Below, one piece after another: positions 1 to 9,658 of a DNA stretch of 64,000 nt; within the stretch, counting starts at the first letter, position 1; each line of letters opens with the position of its first letter. The notes beneath the pieces were generated by a model that worked only from the letters and a program-made list of their open reading frames with translations, did not search any database and was not told the DNA's origin. A program made the translations under genes and the position numbers. Source of the DNA: Blepharisma stoltei (Eukaryota; Ciliophora; Heterotrichea; Heterotrichida; Blepharismidae); contig CAJZBQ010000018.1 of the NCBI GenBank assembly GCA_914767885.1, forward strand, positions 682,001 to 746,000, given 5' to 3'.

Positions 1-122
1 GAAACCATTTCGTTATATGGAATTCCTTGCCGATAAAATCCTGACTGAGAATTCATATTTACAGGCTTGTTTTCTTGCTTTCGTTGAGTTAAAGCTTCAT
101 CTTCTGTATGGTCTTTGGACAT
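1..122 (-). CDS. N-terminus of an unidentified protein, cut by the window edge
   Basis: A minus-strand ATG at 122 opens a frame that runs off the left edge, giving 40 residues starting MSKDHTEDEALTQRKQENK. It is polar and rich in Gln/Asn, with no motif I recognise. The AT-rich stretch from 123 to 405 separates it from the next gene and holds nothing else visible. The start is chosen because it is the first ATG after an AT-rich, stop-rich leader. Confidence 0.45.
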   Translation of the reverse strand, partial: MSKDHTEDEALTQRKQENKPVNMNSQSGFYRQGIPYNEMV

Positions 123-405
123 TATTAAAGATACCACATCATCACAGTGTAAATGGCAGCAAAATCTGAATAAAATATCTGTGTTTTTATTGATAAAAAA
201 TAATCAAATTTCAAAAACTAAAGCAATAGATTGAAAATTGTATACAAATTAGACAAATTCTGAAGAGACATATGAAACTGACACATAAAGGGATATTGAA
301 ACGAATTATGAAAAATATAAATATAAGCATCATTAGGCTTTTTAAATGGAATTTAAGGCAATATGATTGAAATCAAAAAAATTGGATTTCATTATGGTTT
401 TTTAG

Positions 406-669
406 CTATTTCTTTTCTATTTCTTCAATGCTAGGAGAAGGTGATGCTTCTTCTTTTTCAAGAAGTTCTGGTATCAGCAGTCCAGGGGTCCCGTCAACTT
501 TAAGATTTGTGGGATCTTTTACATCGTAAACTCCTAGAGTAAGCTCCATTTGGACATACGGTCCTTCTTCATTCATCTCCAGTGGCACCGGCGCTGGATC
601 ATTGCTCTCTATTTCTCTCATAAAAGCTCTGGCTCTTTCCAGTACGCTGCTTTTCGGTGCTTGTTCCAT
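406..669 (-). CDS. Small NOPCHAP1-like protein (possible)
   Basis: An 87-residue acidic protein starts at the ATG at 669. An in-frame upstream ATG at 705 overlaps the stop of the preceding gene and is less likely. It has an SVLERARAFMREI helix followed by EEGPYVQMELTLGVYDV, which resembles the conserved core of the box C/D snoRNP assembly factor NOPCHAP1 (C12orf45 family). The C-terminus is Glu/Ser-rich. If correct, it would help load NOP58 through the R2TP complex in the nucleus. The resemblance is by eye over a short stretch, so family membership is tentative. Confidence 0.45.
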   Translation of the reverse strand: MEQAPKSSVLERARAFMREIESNDPAPVPLEMNEEGPYVQMELTLGVYDVKDPTNLKVDGTPGLLIPELLEKEEASPSPSIEEIEKK

Positions 670-704
670 TTTTACAATATTTCTAACTATTTTTAACTTA
701 TCCA

Positions 705-2187
705 TTAAGCTATTCTTTTCTTATAATTTTTCAGCTCAAGAATCATCGGGGTGATGTTTTTGCCGTTTTCTGCCCATTCTTTCAAGCATTTTTCAGCATA
801 AGAATTGAACTGATTTTGCTCGTCTTCCATGATCTGTGCTGACTGCCTGGCTAGCTCTTCTTCTAGAAGCGCTTCTTGCTCTACCTTTCTTGCCTTGTAG
901 TCCATCTGTTTCTTATGGTAAAGCTGTTGGGCTTTGGCTCTATCTCTTCTTTCTTCTGCTTCATTTTTTTCCATCTCATTCAAGTCCTGCATTCTTTCTT
1001 TCCAGAACTGCGCGAATTCTTTATCTTCCATCTTTTCCTGCTCTTTTTCTTGTTTTTTTCTATCAATTTGGTGCTGGCGTGACCTTTCAATCTGAGTCAT
1101 CATATCATTGTGCCTTTGCTGCTTCTTCTCAAAGGTCTCTTTGGCTTTTTGTTCAGCTTCTTGGACTTGGTTTTGCAGTCTTTGGTCTTCGTTGCTTTTA
1201 ATCTTAGAGAGTTCTTCAATTCTAGCGTCAATCATCTTTTGCCTTGTTTCTAGCTTTTCTTTGAATTTTTGTTCCTCACGCCTTTTCCTCATATTCATAA
1301 CTTCTTCTTTCTGCTTAGCGTATTCTTCAATTTTCCGTTCTTCCTCTTTGATTCTTTCTTGCTCAAGTCTTTTCAGCTCCTGGAAGTGCTCATTCATTTT
1401 TTTAGTCTCATTTTGGGCAGCAATTGCAGCTTTTCTTCTTTCGAGCTCTTCTCTTTTTTCGGCTTGCAGATCTTTGATAGCTTTTTTTTTCATTAGTTTG
1501 CCTTCAATGTATTCGTCTTGTAACTTCCTAACAATTTTTTCTTTATTTGAGACAAGCTGATCTTTTATAGAAAAATAAATAAATAGTTCAATATTAATTA
1601 ATAATGATTTATATAATAATTCATGTGAAAACGTTTAGTATTTTTTGGGTTTCCTTTTTCTTTCTTTCCTCTTCTTCTATCTTTTTTAGTAAAGCTTCGT
1701 CATACTCTTTTAGCTGCTGATGCTCCAAGTCTACCCATCTCTCTTCAACTTCTTTCTGGTTATCTTTCTTTTTCTTATTGATTTCCAATTGCAGCTCTCT
1801 TTCCTGCAAAACGTCAGATAAAAACATTTTGCTATGAAAAGCTTTGACTTGGTCACCTTCATCATGAAGAATTTTATTCGCGTACTCAATGGCTTGACGT
1901 CGTTTTTCTTGGTTCAAGGCTTCTTCTTCAGCGTCAAGGCGGCGCCTTTCAAGCTCTTCGGCTTCAAACTTTTTGAATCTTTCGAGTTCCTTTTTCTCAC
2001 GAATTGCATCAACGCTGTTTCCCCAATTTTTCATACGGACACGAGACTTCTCGTGAAGTTCTTGGCGTTCAGCTTGCCTAAGCTTTTGCTCTTGTTCTGC
2101 TGGGTCAATTCCTAGGCAAGTTCGACGCATACGATCTAAATCGGAGGCGCTTATAACTGCAACATTTTTAGCCAAATCACGAGACAT
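705..2187 (-). CDS. CFAP210 (CCDC173)-like ciliary coiled-coil protein
   Basis: The first block (2187 to about 1612) begins MSRDLAKNVAVISASDLDRM and is a charged continuous coiled coil. The second (about 1566 to 705) is a Lys/Glu/Gln-rich coiled coil ending NYKKRIA. Together they give roughly 475 residues, close to the ~550 of CFAP210/CCDC173, a microtubule inner protein of motile cilia with the same highly charged helical make-up. A ~50-bp AT-rich stretch with stops separates the blocks. TA-to-TA removal of it restores one frame (ILNVFTW-II-KDQLVSNK), so I read this as a single gene carrying a short IES. Alternatively they could be two closely spaced coiled-coil genes, but the second block has no upstream ATG. 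Confidence 0.55.
1567..1618. other. Candidate short IES inside the CFAP210-like gene
   Basis: About 50 bp of pure AT-rich sequence with in-frame TAA stops lies between two coiled-coil blocks on the same strand. Several TA-to-TA excisions, for example between a TA near 1613-1617 and the TAs at 1566-1569, rejoin the blocks in frame. Exact ends are ambiguous because TA occurs repeatedly. Confidence 0.4.
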
Positions 2188-2451
2188 TTAAAATTTATTG
2201 AGAAGAAAATGTTGATGGTAAATTAAATAACTTCTTTACTTCTCCTTTGAGTGAAAAATTTTTTGGAAAAATACTAGTCCTCTATGAATAATTTATATAC
2301 TATTTTTGAAATACTTTTGTGATTAAAACTCAGAGAGCTTTTTCTTCAAATTGAAATTTTTTACTCTATATAAAGTTTAAAACAGTATATATCCATCATT
2401 AGAAAGAAAATAAATCTTGCTCGTGCTTATAGAGAGTTAAGAGAGAATGGC

Positions 2452-3707
2452 CTACCTGCGACCGAAAAATATTATAACGAATAACGCTAAAACTATCATA
2501 ATTGTTGTAAAATTGGCTTTTAGCCAGGAATATCTCTGATCTCTTATGTGAATTCTATCAATTTTTTTGCCAAAAGTATAAGTCCTGCAGATTTCGTAGC
2601 GTTCAGATTTGCTGGTTGAAAAATAAGCTTTCAAAAGATCTTCATGTGTCAAATTCAGCATTGCACAAGCATAGAAGCTTTTATCACAGCCATTCACAAA
2701 TAATCCTCGCATAATCCTTTGTTCATCAATTCCTAATAGGTTGATGCACCCTTCAACAAAGCTTAATATTTCTCCCTTTATTTCTGGTTCGTAATCATAA
2801 GCATCCCTAATAAAAATCGGCCACCCAAAATAAATGCTTTCACTATTATATTTTTTTGTCTTAAGTATCTATAATTATTTATTTTAATAATAAAAAATAC
2901 AATTTATTATTATCAGAATAATTTCATTTGGCCCTAATCTATTTACATCAATTGTACGAGACTCATCTTGATCAGGAAAAACATTCTCAATAATAAACCT
3001 TTCTTTTGCTACCACGTGTACAACTACATTTAGAGGGTTATTTATGTCAAGTGACGTAATTTCTAATAAAGAGCCAACCCATCTTCCATTATAAGAAGAA
3101 AGCATGCCAAACACTCTGTTTCCCATCATCGCGTGCTGCACCATCATCAAATATTTCATTTCTGGATTGCTTATTACTCCTACAGCCCCTGGAAATAGTA
3201 ATAAATTTTCTTTAATATAAATCGGAATAGGATTTAGAGACCTTTTAGCTTCCTCTCTTGGAGTTTCTTTGCTTCGCTTTTTAAATTCTTTGGGAAAGTT
3301 CTTTTTGGCACCAGTGATGTTACAAACTGAAGGTACATTCATTTAAACAAATTACTTCCCATGGCTCTTTTCTGAATTAATTACTATATAAAATTATCGT
3401 GCTCGATGATTAAAAGATATAAATTTGTCGTCTATAAAAATAATGGCAAATTTTTTAAAAGAATAAATATATTATAAACTTATTCAGTTTATTAACGCCA
3501 GCGGTGCCAGTTCTTTTCTATAAGAGATTGAATTAAGATGTTGGGCTTGCTATGTGGGGAAACTTGAAATGTGGAGTCACAGTTTGGGCATTTTCGCTGG
3601 GAATTTGAAGAGCGGGTAACGCAGGGTTTGCAGAAAGTGTGACCACAGGAAACTGTGATAGGCTTCAACAGAATTTTTCGACAAAAAGGGCAGATAAAAT
3701 CGTCCAT
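2452..3707 (-). CDS. LONRF-like RING + LON substrate-binding domain protein, interrupted
   Basis: Likely E3 ubiquitin ligase. The N-terminus (3707 down) is a C3HC4 RING: CPFCRKILLKPITVSCGHTF, then CKPC and CPNCDSTF. It is followed by NILIQSLIEKN. A 212-bp insertion splits the gene there; removing it joins LIEKN directly to FPKEFKKRSKE, the RING-to-LON linker pattern of LONRF proteins. The LON N-domain follows (PIYIKENLLLFPGAVGVISN...VHVVAKERFII). A second, AT-rich gap with stops (about 2850-2890) is probably another short IES. The C-terminal part (PIFIRDAYDYEPEIKGEIL...) matches the helical end of LON-type domains and finishes with a hydrophobic segment (TIMIVLALFVIIFF), unusual for LONRF and suggesting a membrane anchor. 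Confidence 0.7.
3306..3517. mobile_element. 204-bp element with TGGCACC inverted ends and 8-bp target duplication
   Basis: The direct repeat GTTCTTTT occurs at 3298-3305 and 3510-3517. The enclosed 204 bp begins TGGCACC and ends GGTGCCA, with further imperfect inverted matches (about 14 of 18). Collapsing the duplication restores the RING-LON reading frame exactly. An 8-bp duplication with short inverted repeats is typical of hAT-like and some other cut-and-paste elements. There is no coding capacity, so it is a MITE. It has no TA at its borders, unlike the other IESs here. Confidence 0.75.
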
Positions 3708-3791
3708 TTGGGATATTATAGTGGATCATTCAATTTAGTAATAAATTAAGGATTTAATGGAAAGATTTGGTACAGATATTATAATATTAAA

Positions 3792-3953
3792 ATGGTCGAC
3801 AAGAAAGTTATTATAGCAGGAATAGCAGGGTTTGGGGTTGCAATGATAACTCAAAGAATCTTTTGTTGCAATGGAAAATCATGGAAGAAAGAAGGAGGAT
3901 GCCACTTCAAAAAGTTTGAGCAAAAGCCACAAGAACAGCCTAAGCAAGCATAA
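3792..3953 (+). CDS. Small membrane-anchored protein, copy 1
   Basis: 53 residues starting MVDKKVIIAGIAGFGVAMIT. It has a short N-terminal hydrophobic helix, then Cys, Trp and basic residues and a Gln/Pro-rich tail ending QPKQA. It is transcribed divergently from the RING gene with about 85 bp between starts. The paralogous copy at 4531 keeps the frame, which supports it being real. Function unknown. Confidence 0.5.
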   Translation: MVDKKVIIAGIAGFGVAMITQRIFCCNGKSWKKEGGCHFKKFEQKPQEQPKQA

Positions 3954-4224
3954 ATAAATAATGATTTTTTTTAAAATTTAAAATCTTAGGTTGCTTATCA
4001 GAGGAGGGCAGCTTTTCTCTATTTTTGGCCCATATTTAATCTAATAAAAATGTGAAGGGGTTATTAAGCTTAATTAGAGGCTATTATTATGCGTTTGATA
4101 CCATAAAACAAATCTTCACTTAAGTATTTTTTTACGAAACAAATATTGTAAATCTTAATTTAAACTGCGTTATAAAGACTTATTATATCTCTGTTCAAAA
4201 TATAAAAATTAAGTTCAGATAAAT

Positions 4225-4446
4225 TTAGATAGAATCTACAAAAATTAGTTCAACTATACTAAGAGATTGAATTAAGATGTTGGGCTTGCTATGTGGAGAA
4301 ACTTGAAATGTGGAGTCACAGTTTGGGCATTTTCGCTGGGAATTTGAAGAGCGGGTAACGCAGGGTTTGCAGAAAGTGTGACCACAGGAAACTGTGATAG
4401 GCTTCAACAGAATTTTTCGACAAAAAGGGCAGATAAAATCGTCCAT
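4225..4446 (-). CDS. RING-only duplicate of the LONRF-like gene
   Basis: The first 62 residues are identical to the RING segment of the gene at 3707, keeping all eight zinc ligands (CPFC, CGHTF, CKPC, CPNC). After IQSL the frame enters duplication-junction sequence and ends with SIVELIFVDSI, so no LON domain remains. It is either a stand-alone RING protein or a truncated duplicate. Near-perfect identity shows the duplication is recent. Confidence 0.55.
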   Translation of the reverse strand: MDDFICPFCRKILLKPITVSCGHTFCKPCVTRSSNSQRKCPNCDSTFQVSPHSKPNILIQSLSIVELIFVDSI

Positions 4447-4530
4447 TTGGGATATTATAGTGGATCATTCAATTTAGTAATAAATTAAAGATTTAATGGA
4501 AAGATTTGGTACAGATATTATAATATTAAA

Positions 4531-4689
4531 ATGGTCGATAAGAAAGTTGTTATAGCAGGACTAGCAGGGTTTTGGGCAGCAATGGTAACTCAAAGAGTCT
4601 TTTTTTGGAATGGAAGATCATGGAGAGAAGGAGGATGCCACTTCAACAGATTTGAACAAAGGCCACAAGAACAGCCTAAGCAAGCATAA
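4531..4689 (+). CDS. Small membrane-anchored protein, copy 2
   Basis: 52 residues, about 75% identical to the ORF at 3792 (MVDKKVVIAGLAGFWAAMVT start, QPKQA end), with one codon deleted in a Lys/Glu run. Frame conservation despite many nucleotide changes suggests coding constraint. Function unknown. Confidence 0.5.
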   Translation: MVDKKVVIAGLAGFWAAMVTQRVFFWNGRSWREGGCHFNRFEQRPQEQPKQA

Positions 4690-5202
4690 ATAAATATGTT
4701 TTTTTCAAATTTTAAAATCTTAGATAGTTTGTCAGAGGAGAACAGTTTTTCTCTATTTTTGGCCCATATTTAATCTAATAAAAATGTGAAGGGGGAGGCT
4801 ATTATTTAACGTTTGGCTCTATAAATAAATCTTTAACTAAGTATTTCTTTATGAAACAAAATAGCTTAATTTAAATTGTGCCTTAAAAATTTATATCTCT
4901 GTTCAAAATATAAAAATTAAATTCAAATAAATTTAGATACAATCTACAAAAATTAATTCAACTATACCTTTTATAATAAATTAAATGCTCTCTGTTATTA
5001 TATAAAATAGATTTGATGGTCCAAGCAGATAAAGCGACTCTCAATAATAAGTATAAAAAACTGAAGGCTCATTTTTGGCTTTAAGATATCGCGTAATCAT
5101 AAAATTTTTAATTATACTGATAGCCTCCATTTAAACTTTCAGCTATCTATTCACTTATTTTAGTAGTAAAAATGGCCAGATAAATATAAGCAGTAATATC
5201 AA

Positions 5203-5391
5203 ATGATCAGCAAAATAAGCTTTCTTGCGTTACTTGCAGGAATAACTGTCGGAACTGCTATTGGGACAAAACTCGATGATTTCGCCGGATATTTGGAGGA
5301 GAATGGATATGGAGGATATCTATGGGCAAGCAAATCGAAAACCAAAGAAAATGAAAACTTGAAAACTCCAGTTCAAGAGCTCCAAAAGTAA
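5203..5391 (+). CDS. Small protein with N-terminal hydrophobic helix
   Basis: 62 residues: a hydrophobic Gly/Ala-rich N-terminus (ISFLALLAGITVGTAIGTK), then an aromatic, Gly-rich segment (LEENGYGGYLWASK) and a polar tail. The layout (one short membrane or signal helix plus polar tail) recalls the two ORFs at 3792 and 4531, but no clear sequence match is visible. Function unknown. Confidence 0.4.
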   Translation: MISKISFLALLAGITVGTAIGTKLDDFAGYLEENGYGGYLWASKSKTKENENLKTPVQELQK

Positions 5392-6000
5392 TCAAATAAC
5401 TGCAATAATTAACGATTTATTTATATATTGATAAAACCTTTAAAGAGTCTGTGGTTTTCAAAATTTGGGATATCTATAAGATTATGGGAATAACGAATGC
5501 AATTTTTAACGTTTTTTGGATTTTATGTTATATGATCCTTATCATATCTTAATATTCAGCAGGACGACCCCCTCACATTTAACTTTTTCTTGTTTTGCCT
5601 TTTTAGCTCAGTTATATCTTTCTAGAGACTGATATGATTCAATATAAAAATGATAATCCGGATAATGATCGCTAAGAAGGGTGCAATTAATAGCTTATAA
5701 ATTAAAAACCATCCGAAAAGAAGATATAAAAGTTCATTATAAAGTGCAGACAATAAAACATTAATGTGAGAATACACGCAACAATAATTAGATTAGATTA
5801 TTAGTTTTAAATTACAAAAACAAGAAAAATTCTCAGATAAGGGAAATCTGCTTAAAACTAATTTTAATCTCAATACTCCCAGTTATCAGAAATAGATTAA
5901 CATGAAAAGATATTTTACCCCATATTTAATATGCCAAGCTACTGGCTGTAATAATTTTCTGATCTCTCAATCTACACATATCAGCTTTCTTAAATTAAAT
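5392..6000. other. AT-rich intergenic stretch
   Basis: No open frame of note on either strand, even with TGA read as Trp, and no repeat in common with the rest of the window apart from simple AT runs. Confidence 0.5.
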
Positions 6001-6534
6001 TTAACGAATTAATGGATTTATCACAAAAGTTTCCAGTTGCGGCTGCTCTTCATCATGCTCATCTAATTGATTCATATCAAACCCAGGGCGCTTCATTATT
6101 TCTCATACAGACCCGTTTTTGTCTTTAAAATAAATAGCCTCTTCATTTTGGTCACAATTGTCCAATATCTCTTGCAAAGATGCACCTTGAGTTGCCACAA
6201 CCTGGAAGTCAGTTGGCAGAATACTATTTTTAATCCCTCTCAGTCGTTTTAAGTCCTCGTCCAGCTTTTTTTCAGTATCTCCCTGTGCTACAATTTTTTG
6301 CTCAGCTGCCTTAATTTTTGCTTTTAAGTCTTCTACCGTTTTATCATATGAGGAAGCATTTTGGATCAATTCGTCAAGCATTATTTTATATCGTAAAGAC
6401 TGCTCTTTTAGCTCGCCAAGCTGTTTTCTTAGCCCTCCATTTTCTTCTCTTTGCTGGTCTATATATAATTGAGTGAGTTTGCAGCGTTCTTCAATTAAAT
6501 CTTGATCTCGGTTTTTACCAAACCACCCACTCAT
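6001..6534 (-). CDS. Coiled-coil protein, unidentified
   Basis: 177 residues when the TGA after KDKNGSV is read as Trp; the true stop is the TAA at 6001-6003. It starts MSGWFGKNRDQDLIEERCKL. Residues ~15-110 are a predicted coiled coil (heptad-like Leu/Ile, many Glu/Lys/Gln). The C-terminus is acidic (DMNQLDEHDEEQPQLETFV). No family recognised; size and composition would suit a ciliary or cytoskeletal adaptor. Confidence 0.65.
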
Positions 6535-6596
6535 ATAAATTAAATAGGGCGCATGAAAACAGATCTTAAATTATAAGACAAGTCATTCATAATTTA

Positions 6597-7409
6597 TTAA
6601 TTTTTTATTTGATTAAGATTTCTTGTGTATTTTGCTACAACTTTGTTTCGCTCTTTGAGATACTTCATTGATGTGTATAGGATTAAAAGCAAAATAATCA
6701 ATAAAAAGGCCATTGTTTTTAGCGTCATTTCTTCACAGAATCTATTAATAAGTTCTCCAAATAGCTCTGCGCTAACATGAAGGAAAATTACGTCGTTCTC
6801 TGGGTTCTTTGATATGCATTTTTCCTTTTCTAAGCAGAATTCTTCTGCGATAGGGATTCTTTTGTCTGGCTGACACTCATTTTCGTAGTATTCTTTTATG
6901 CATTGCTGCACATTGATGTCCATCTCTCGTAGTAGTAGGTCTTTTGGTAGAGGATTTTTGCTATTTTTATTTAAGATTTTTCCGGGAAAGATATTTCTCA
7001 GCAAAAATTGTAGAGCCATTTCTCTTGATTTTATCTTTATTTTTTTTTGAATATCAGAGTAGGTGTAGTAAATTATTACCCCAATTATGCTAAACATTAA
7101 AAATAAACTGAGTAATCGGGTGTTTTGTGCTGGAGGTGTAAAAGAAGTGATAGGAGGCTTGATTGTATTTTGGGAAGGTTGAGGAACTTCTGAAGGACGA
7201 GGGAAGGTTATTTGATACTCACTAGCGATTTTCTGAAGTCTTTCCTTTGATGGGGAGTGTTTGATGACTTTTTTAGGACTAATCTGAGATTTTTGGGACT
7301 TAGACCCAGAAAACGCAGCAATGTTATACTGCAAACTTGGCACATCAATTTGGATGCCATGATACGGAATTGTTACGGGTGAGGTTGAATAAAGTACAGA
7401 AAAAGCCAA
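6597..7409 (-). CDS. BRR6/BRL1-like nuclear-envelope protein
   Basis: About 270 residues. A low-complexity N-terminus precedes a transmembrane segment (LLSLFLMFSIIGVIIYYTY). Next comes the lumenal domain, with the four-Cys pattern of the disulphide-bridge nucleocytoplasmic transport domain: QQCIKEYYENEC, then EEFCLEKEKCISKNP. A second transmembrane segment (MAFLLIILLLILYTSM) and a basic tail follow. Brr6/Brl1 proteins have this two-TM, C-x-C layout and act in nuclear-pore assembly and nuclear-membrane lipid homeostasis. No ATG is visible at the 5' end: the frame is open upstream of 7409 but starts from non-ATG codons, so a short IES or intron may hide the true start. Confidence 0.75.
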   Translation of the reverse strand: MAFSVLYSTSPVTIPYHGIQIDVPSLQYNIAAFSGSKSQKSQISPKKVIKHSPSKERLQKIASEYQITFPRPSEVPQPSQNTIKPPITSFTPPAQNTRLLSLFLMFSIIGVIIYYTYSDIQKKIKIKSREMALQFLLRNIFPGKILNKNSKNPLPKDLLLREMDINVQQCIKEYYENECQPDKRIPIAEEFCLEKEKCISKNPENDVIFLHVSAELFGELINRFCEEMTLKTMAFLLIILLLILYTSMKYLKERNKVVAKYTRNLNQIKN

Positions 7410-8461
7410 CTGTTTTAGAAAAGTATTATAAATATAGTGCTGAGTAGATAAGTTTGTTTAATGTTTAGAAAAATTATAAAAAACGGCCAAAAATCAAATA
7501 AGTTTGAAGAAATTGCTTCATTTATCTTTTAGATTTGCAATCATAAACTCATATTTATTTTATTATACTATTAGGCAGATCGTTCACCTTTCTCGATTAT
7601 CAGCAATCTCGCATATAGTATAATGAGAAGAAACTACCAAAGAGAAACATGAATTAGTCAAAATTAATCTCAGAAGACCCTGCTCATATTGCTTGCAAAA
7701 TTGAGTTAATTCAAGAATAAAATATAAATTCGTTGCTTATCATATTATTCTAATAACAAATTAGAGTGTTTTTATTCATAATAGCATAATATTGATATCA
7801 CATAAGTAATTATGTATTGGTAGTAATGTAATCCTAAAAATTAGTATAGATAATTAGAGTACTCCAATTTATAAGGAGGGTATATTTTCAACGGTCTTAG
7901 GATTAATGCGCTATTTTTAATATGTGCTTTTAGATAATGCGGGATCATATTTTATATCATAAAATATGGTACTGGTCAACCAGAACGAATGCTTTTGTCC
8001 TAAACAAAAGTGCATAAAATTAATTAAAATTTATTTAAATATAATATTTGCATATAAAAATCAATGCATTTTTTTCCTCTAATTTTCTTCCCTTTTGTTC
8101 TTTTTTCGTACCGAATTTGCACCATTAAACATTTTATTATTATTTTTTTTTCACTCCCCTTTCGTATATATAAAAAATAGTATATTTTTATTCATTTATT
8201 TTCACTAATTTATTTCATAATCACCTTTGTATTTCTTTATAGCTTTGATTTTCTATTTAATATAATATATTTAGCTTTCTAACAGAATTATCTGTGATTA
8301 TCAGCCTTTTATGTTCAACTAATCAGTGTACTTTTTCCCTGCTATTTTAAAAGACAAAAATTTATAATTGTGCATATTCTTACATTCATTTAGGTGATAT
8401 TGTTTGCCATAATGTTTATTATATAATCCCGTCTTAAGCTTTCTCTGCTTAAATGTGCTTA
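7410..8461. other. AT-rich intergenic stretch upstream of a MITE
   Basis: About 1 kb with no supported gene on either strand. Confidence 0.5.
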
Positions 8462-8823
8462 CTCCCCCCCCCTCCGTGAGTGAACAAAACCATTAGAAAA
8501 ATCCCTATTTTTTGCCCAAAAACCCACCCTCCGTGAGTGAACAAAAATTTTTTATGGAAAAAAGTTTTGATATATAAATGATAATTACTATAATGAAATA
8601 TAGAGCTAATTCTGTTTAATTTTAAACGAATTGCTTTTTAAAACATAAATTTTATAAATTAAATTAATATTTGCTTTCCAATACTTGCGAATTAGGATTT
8701 TTTTAAATTTCGAAAAAAAATATTTTTTATAAATTTATATATAAATTGTTTTAAAACAAAAAAATTAACCCCCCTCCGTGAGTGAACAAAATTTTTTTGT
8801 TTCACTCACGGAGGGGGGAGTTA
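8462..8823. mobile_element. Family A MITE-like IES, intergenic copy
   Basis: Flanked by TTA at 8459-8461 and 8821-8823. The left end is CTCCCCCCCCTCCGTGAGTG, followed by a second direct copy of CCTCCGTGAGTGAACAAAA about 60 bp in. The right end is a hairpin of the same motif: CCTCCGTGAGTGAACAAA, a short spacer, then TTTCACTCACGGAGG. The core is AT-rich and non-coding. This is the best-preserved family A copy in the window. Confidence 0.85.
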
Positions 8824-9117
8824 GTCTTAATAGATTATAGATTTTTATTTGTATTTTTTCCTCTATTTTTTCTGTTTTAAAATCGTTTACTTTTTTTGCC
8901 CTGCTTAAAAATCCAAAAGTGCTTTTTTCATACTAAAAACATTTTGAAAATTATGATCAATTTTATAGGTTTTGTTAGGGGGTTGAAAAAAGCATAGTCT
9001 ACTTTATTTAACTTCACCCAATTGTTACATCATGTGTATACAGGTCTTCATAAGTTTCCATTATTTATATATATATGCATATTCTTTGTTTAATGAATTC
9101 TTAATTATTGTATCCTA

Positions 9118-9634
9118 TTAATATCTGTGCTTCGTTGAATAGTCTTTTGGCGAAATCGCTAGCCCTTTCCCCTTTGTCGCTGCTCTATAAACGTTTTCTA
9201 GAATATCCCCATTTATCATAAATATCAACATTGGTAACTTTTTTATATAGTTATAAAATAACTCAACGCTTATATTCATTATAAATGGGCATATCAATCA
9301 ATTCCTGCTTATCTGTAAGTAAAAAGTTCAATTTATAATTATTCCCGGTTCCATAGTCAACCATAATCAATTTATTCCTAAAAAAGAACATAATCGAGCA
9401 AGGATCATACAATTCATAAAAGCTATTAAAATCAGGCACTTCTGTAATATCCACCAAATAAATAACCCCGAAATTCTTTATGTCGTAGGCAATTGAATAC
9501 AGCAGCTCGTCCATCTGCATGCAAATATTATCATAATCATGCCCAAACCTTATTATAACTACCCTATTGCCTTCACTCAAGATCGCCTGATCAACTTCCC
9601 AGCCATTATGCAAATGCGGCAATAAATATGACAT
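9118..9634 (-). CDS. DIB1: DIB1 / U5 snRNP 15-kDa protein (TXNL4A), split by an 88-bp IES
   Basis: Spliceosomal U5/tri-snRNP component with a thioredoxin fold. It starts MSYLLPHLHNGWEVDQAIL and keeps the family hallmarks RVVIIRFGHDYD, YLVDITEVPDFN, YELYDPCSIMFFFRN and MVDYGTGNN. The frame then breaks after QELID and resumes as ILENVYRAATKG...SPKDYSTKHRY, the exact C-terminus of the family. Removing 9206-9293 joins QELID to ILENVYR and yields 142 residues, the length of the human and yeast proteins. This gene is the cleanest proof that the window carries excisable sequence. Confidence 0.95.
9206..9293. other. 88-bp TA-bounded IES in DIB1
   Basis: TA at 9204-9205 and 9292-9293. The ends form a 13-bp inverted repeat with one mismatch: TATCCCCATTTAT on the left and ATAAATGGGCATA on the right. 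The interior is AT-rich with stops in all frames. Precise removal restores the highly conserved DIB1 protein. Confidence 0.9.
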
Positions 9635-9658
9635 TTTATTGGAATATTAATTAACGGA

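Larger units (their letters stand above)
3524..4969. repeat. Tandem duplication of about 720 bp (RING gene + small membrane ORF)
   Basis: Unit 1 (about 3524-4257) and unit 2 (about 4258-4969) are nearly identical through the RING-coding part and diverge moderately after it. Each carries a minus-strand RING ORF and a divergent plus-strand ORF of 52-53 residues, then matching 3' flanks (for example TGGCCCATATTTAATCTAAT in both). The break lies just inside the RING gene after codons for IQSL, so unit 2 lost the LON domain. Confidence 0.85.

Noticed and set aside
705-705. Upstream start at 705 for the NOPCHAP1-like gene
   Set aside because: It overlaps the stop of the preceding gene; the ATG at 669 begins the recognisable part.
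836-2115. Long hydrophobic plus-strand ORFs opposite the CFAP210-like gene
   Set aside because: Antisense shadows of Lys/Glu-rich coiled coil, which reads as Phe/Leu/Ser on the other strand.
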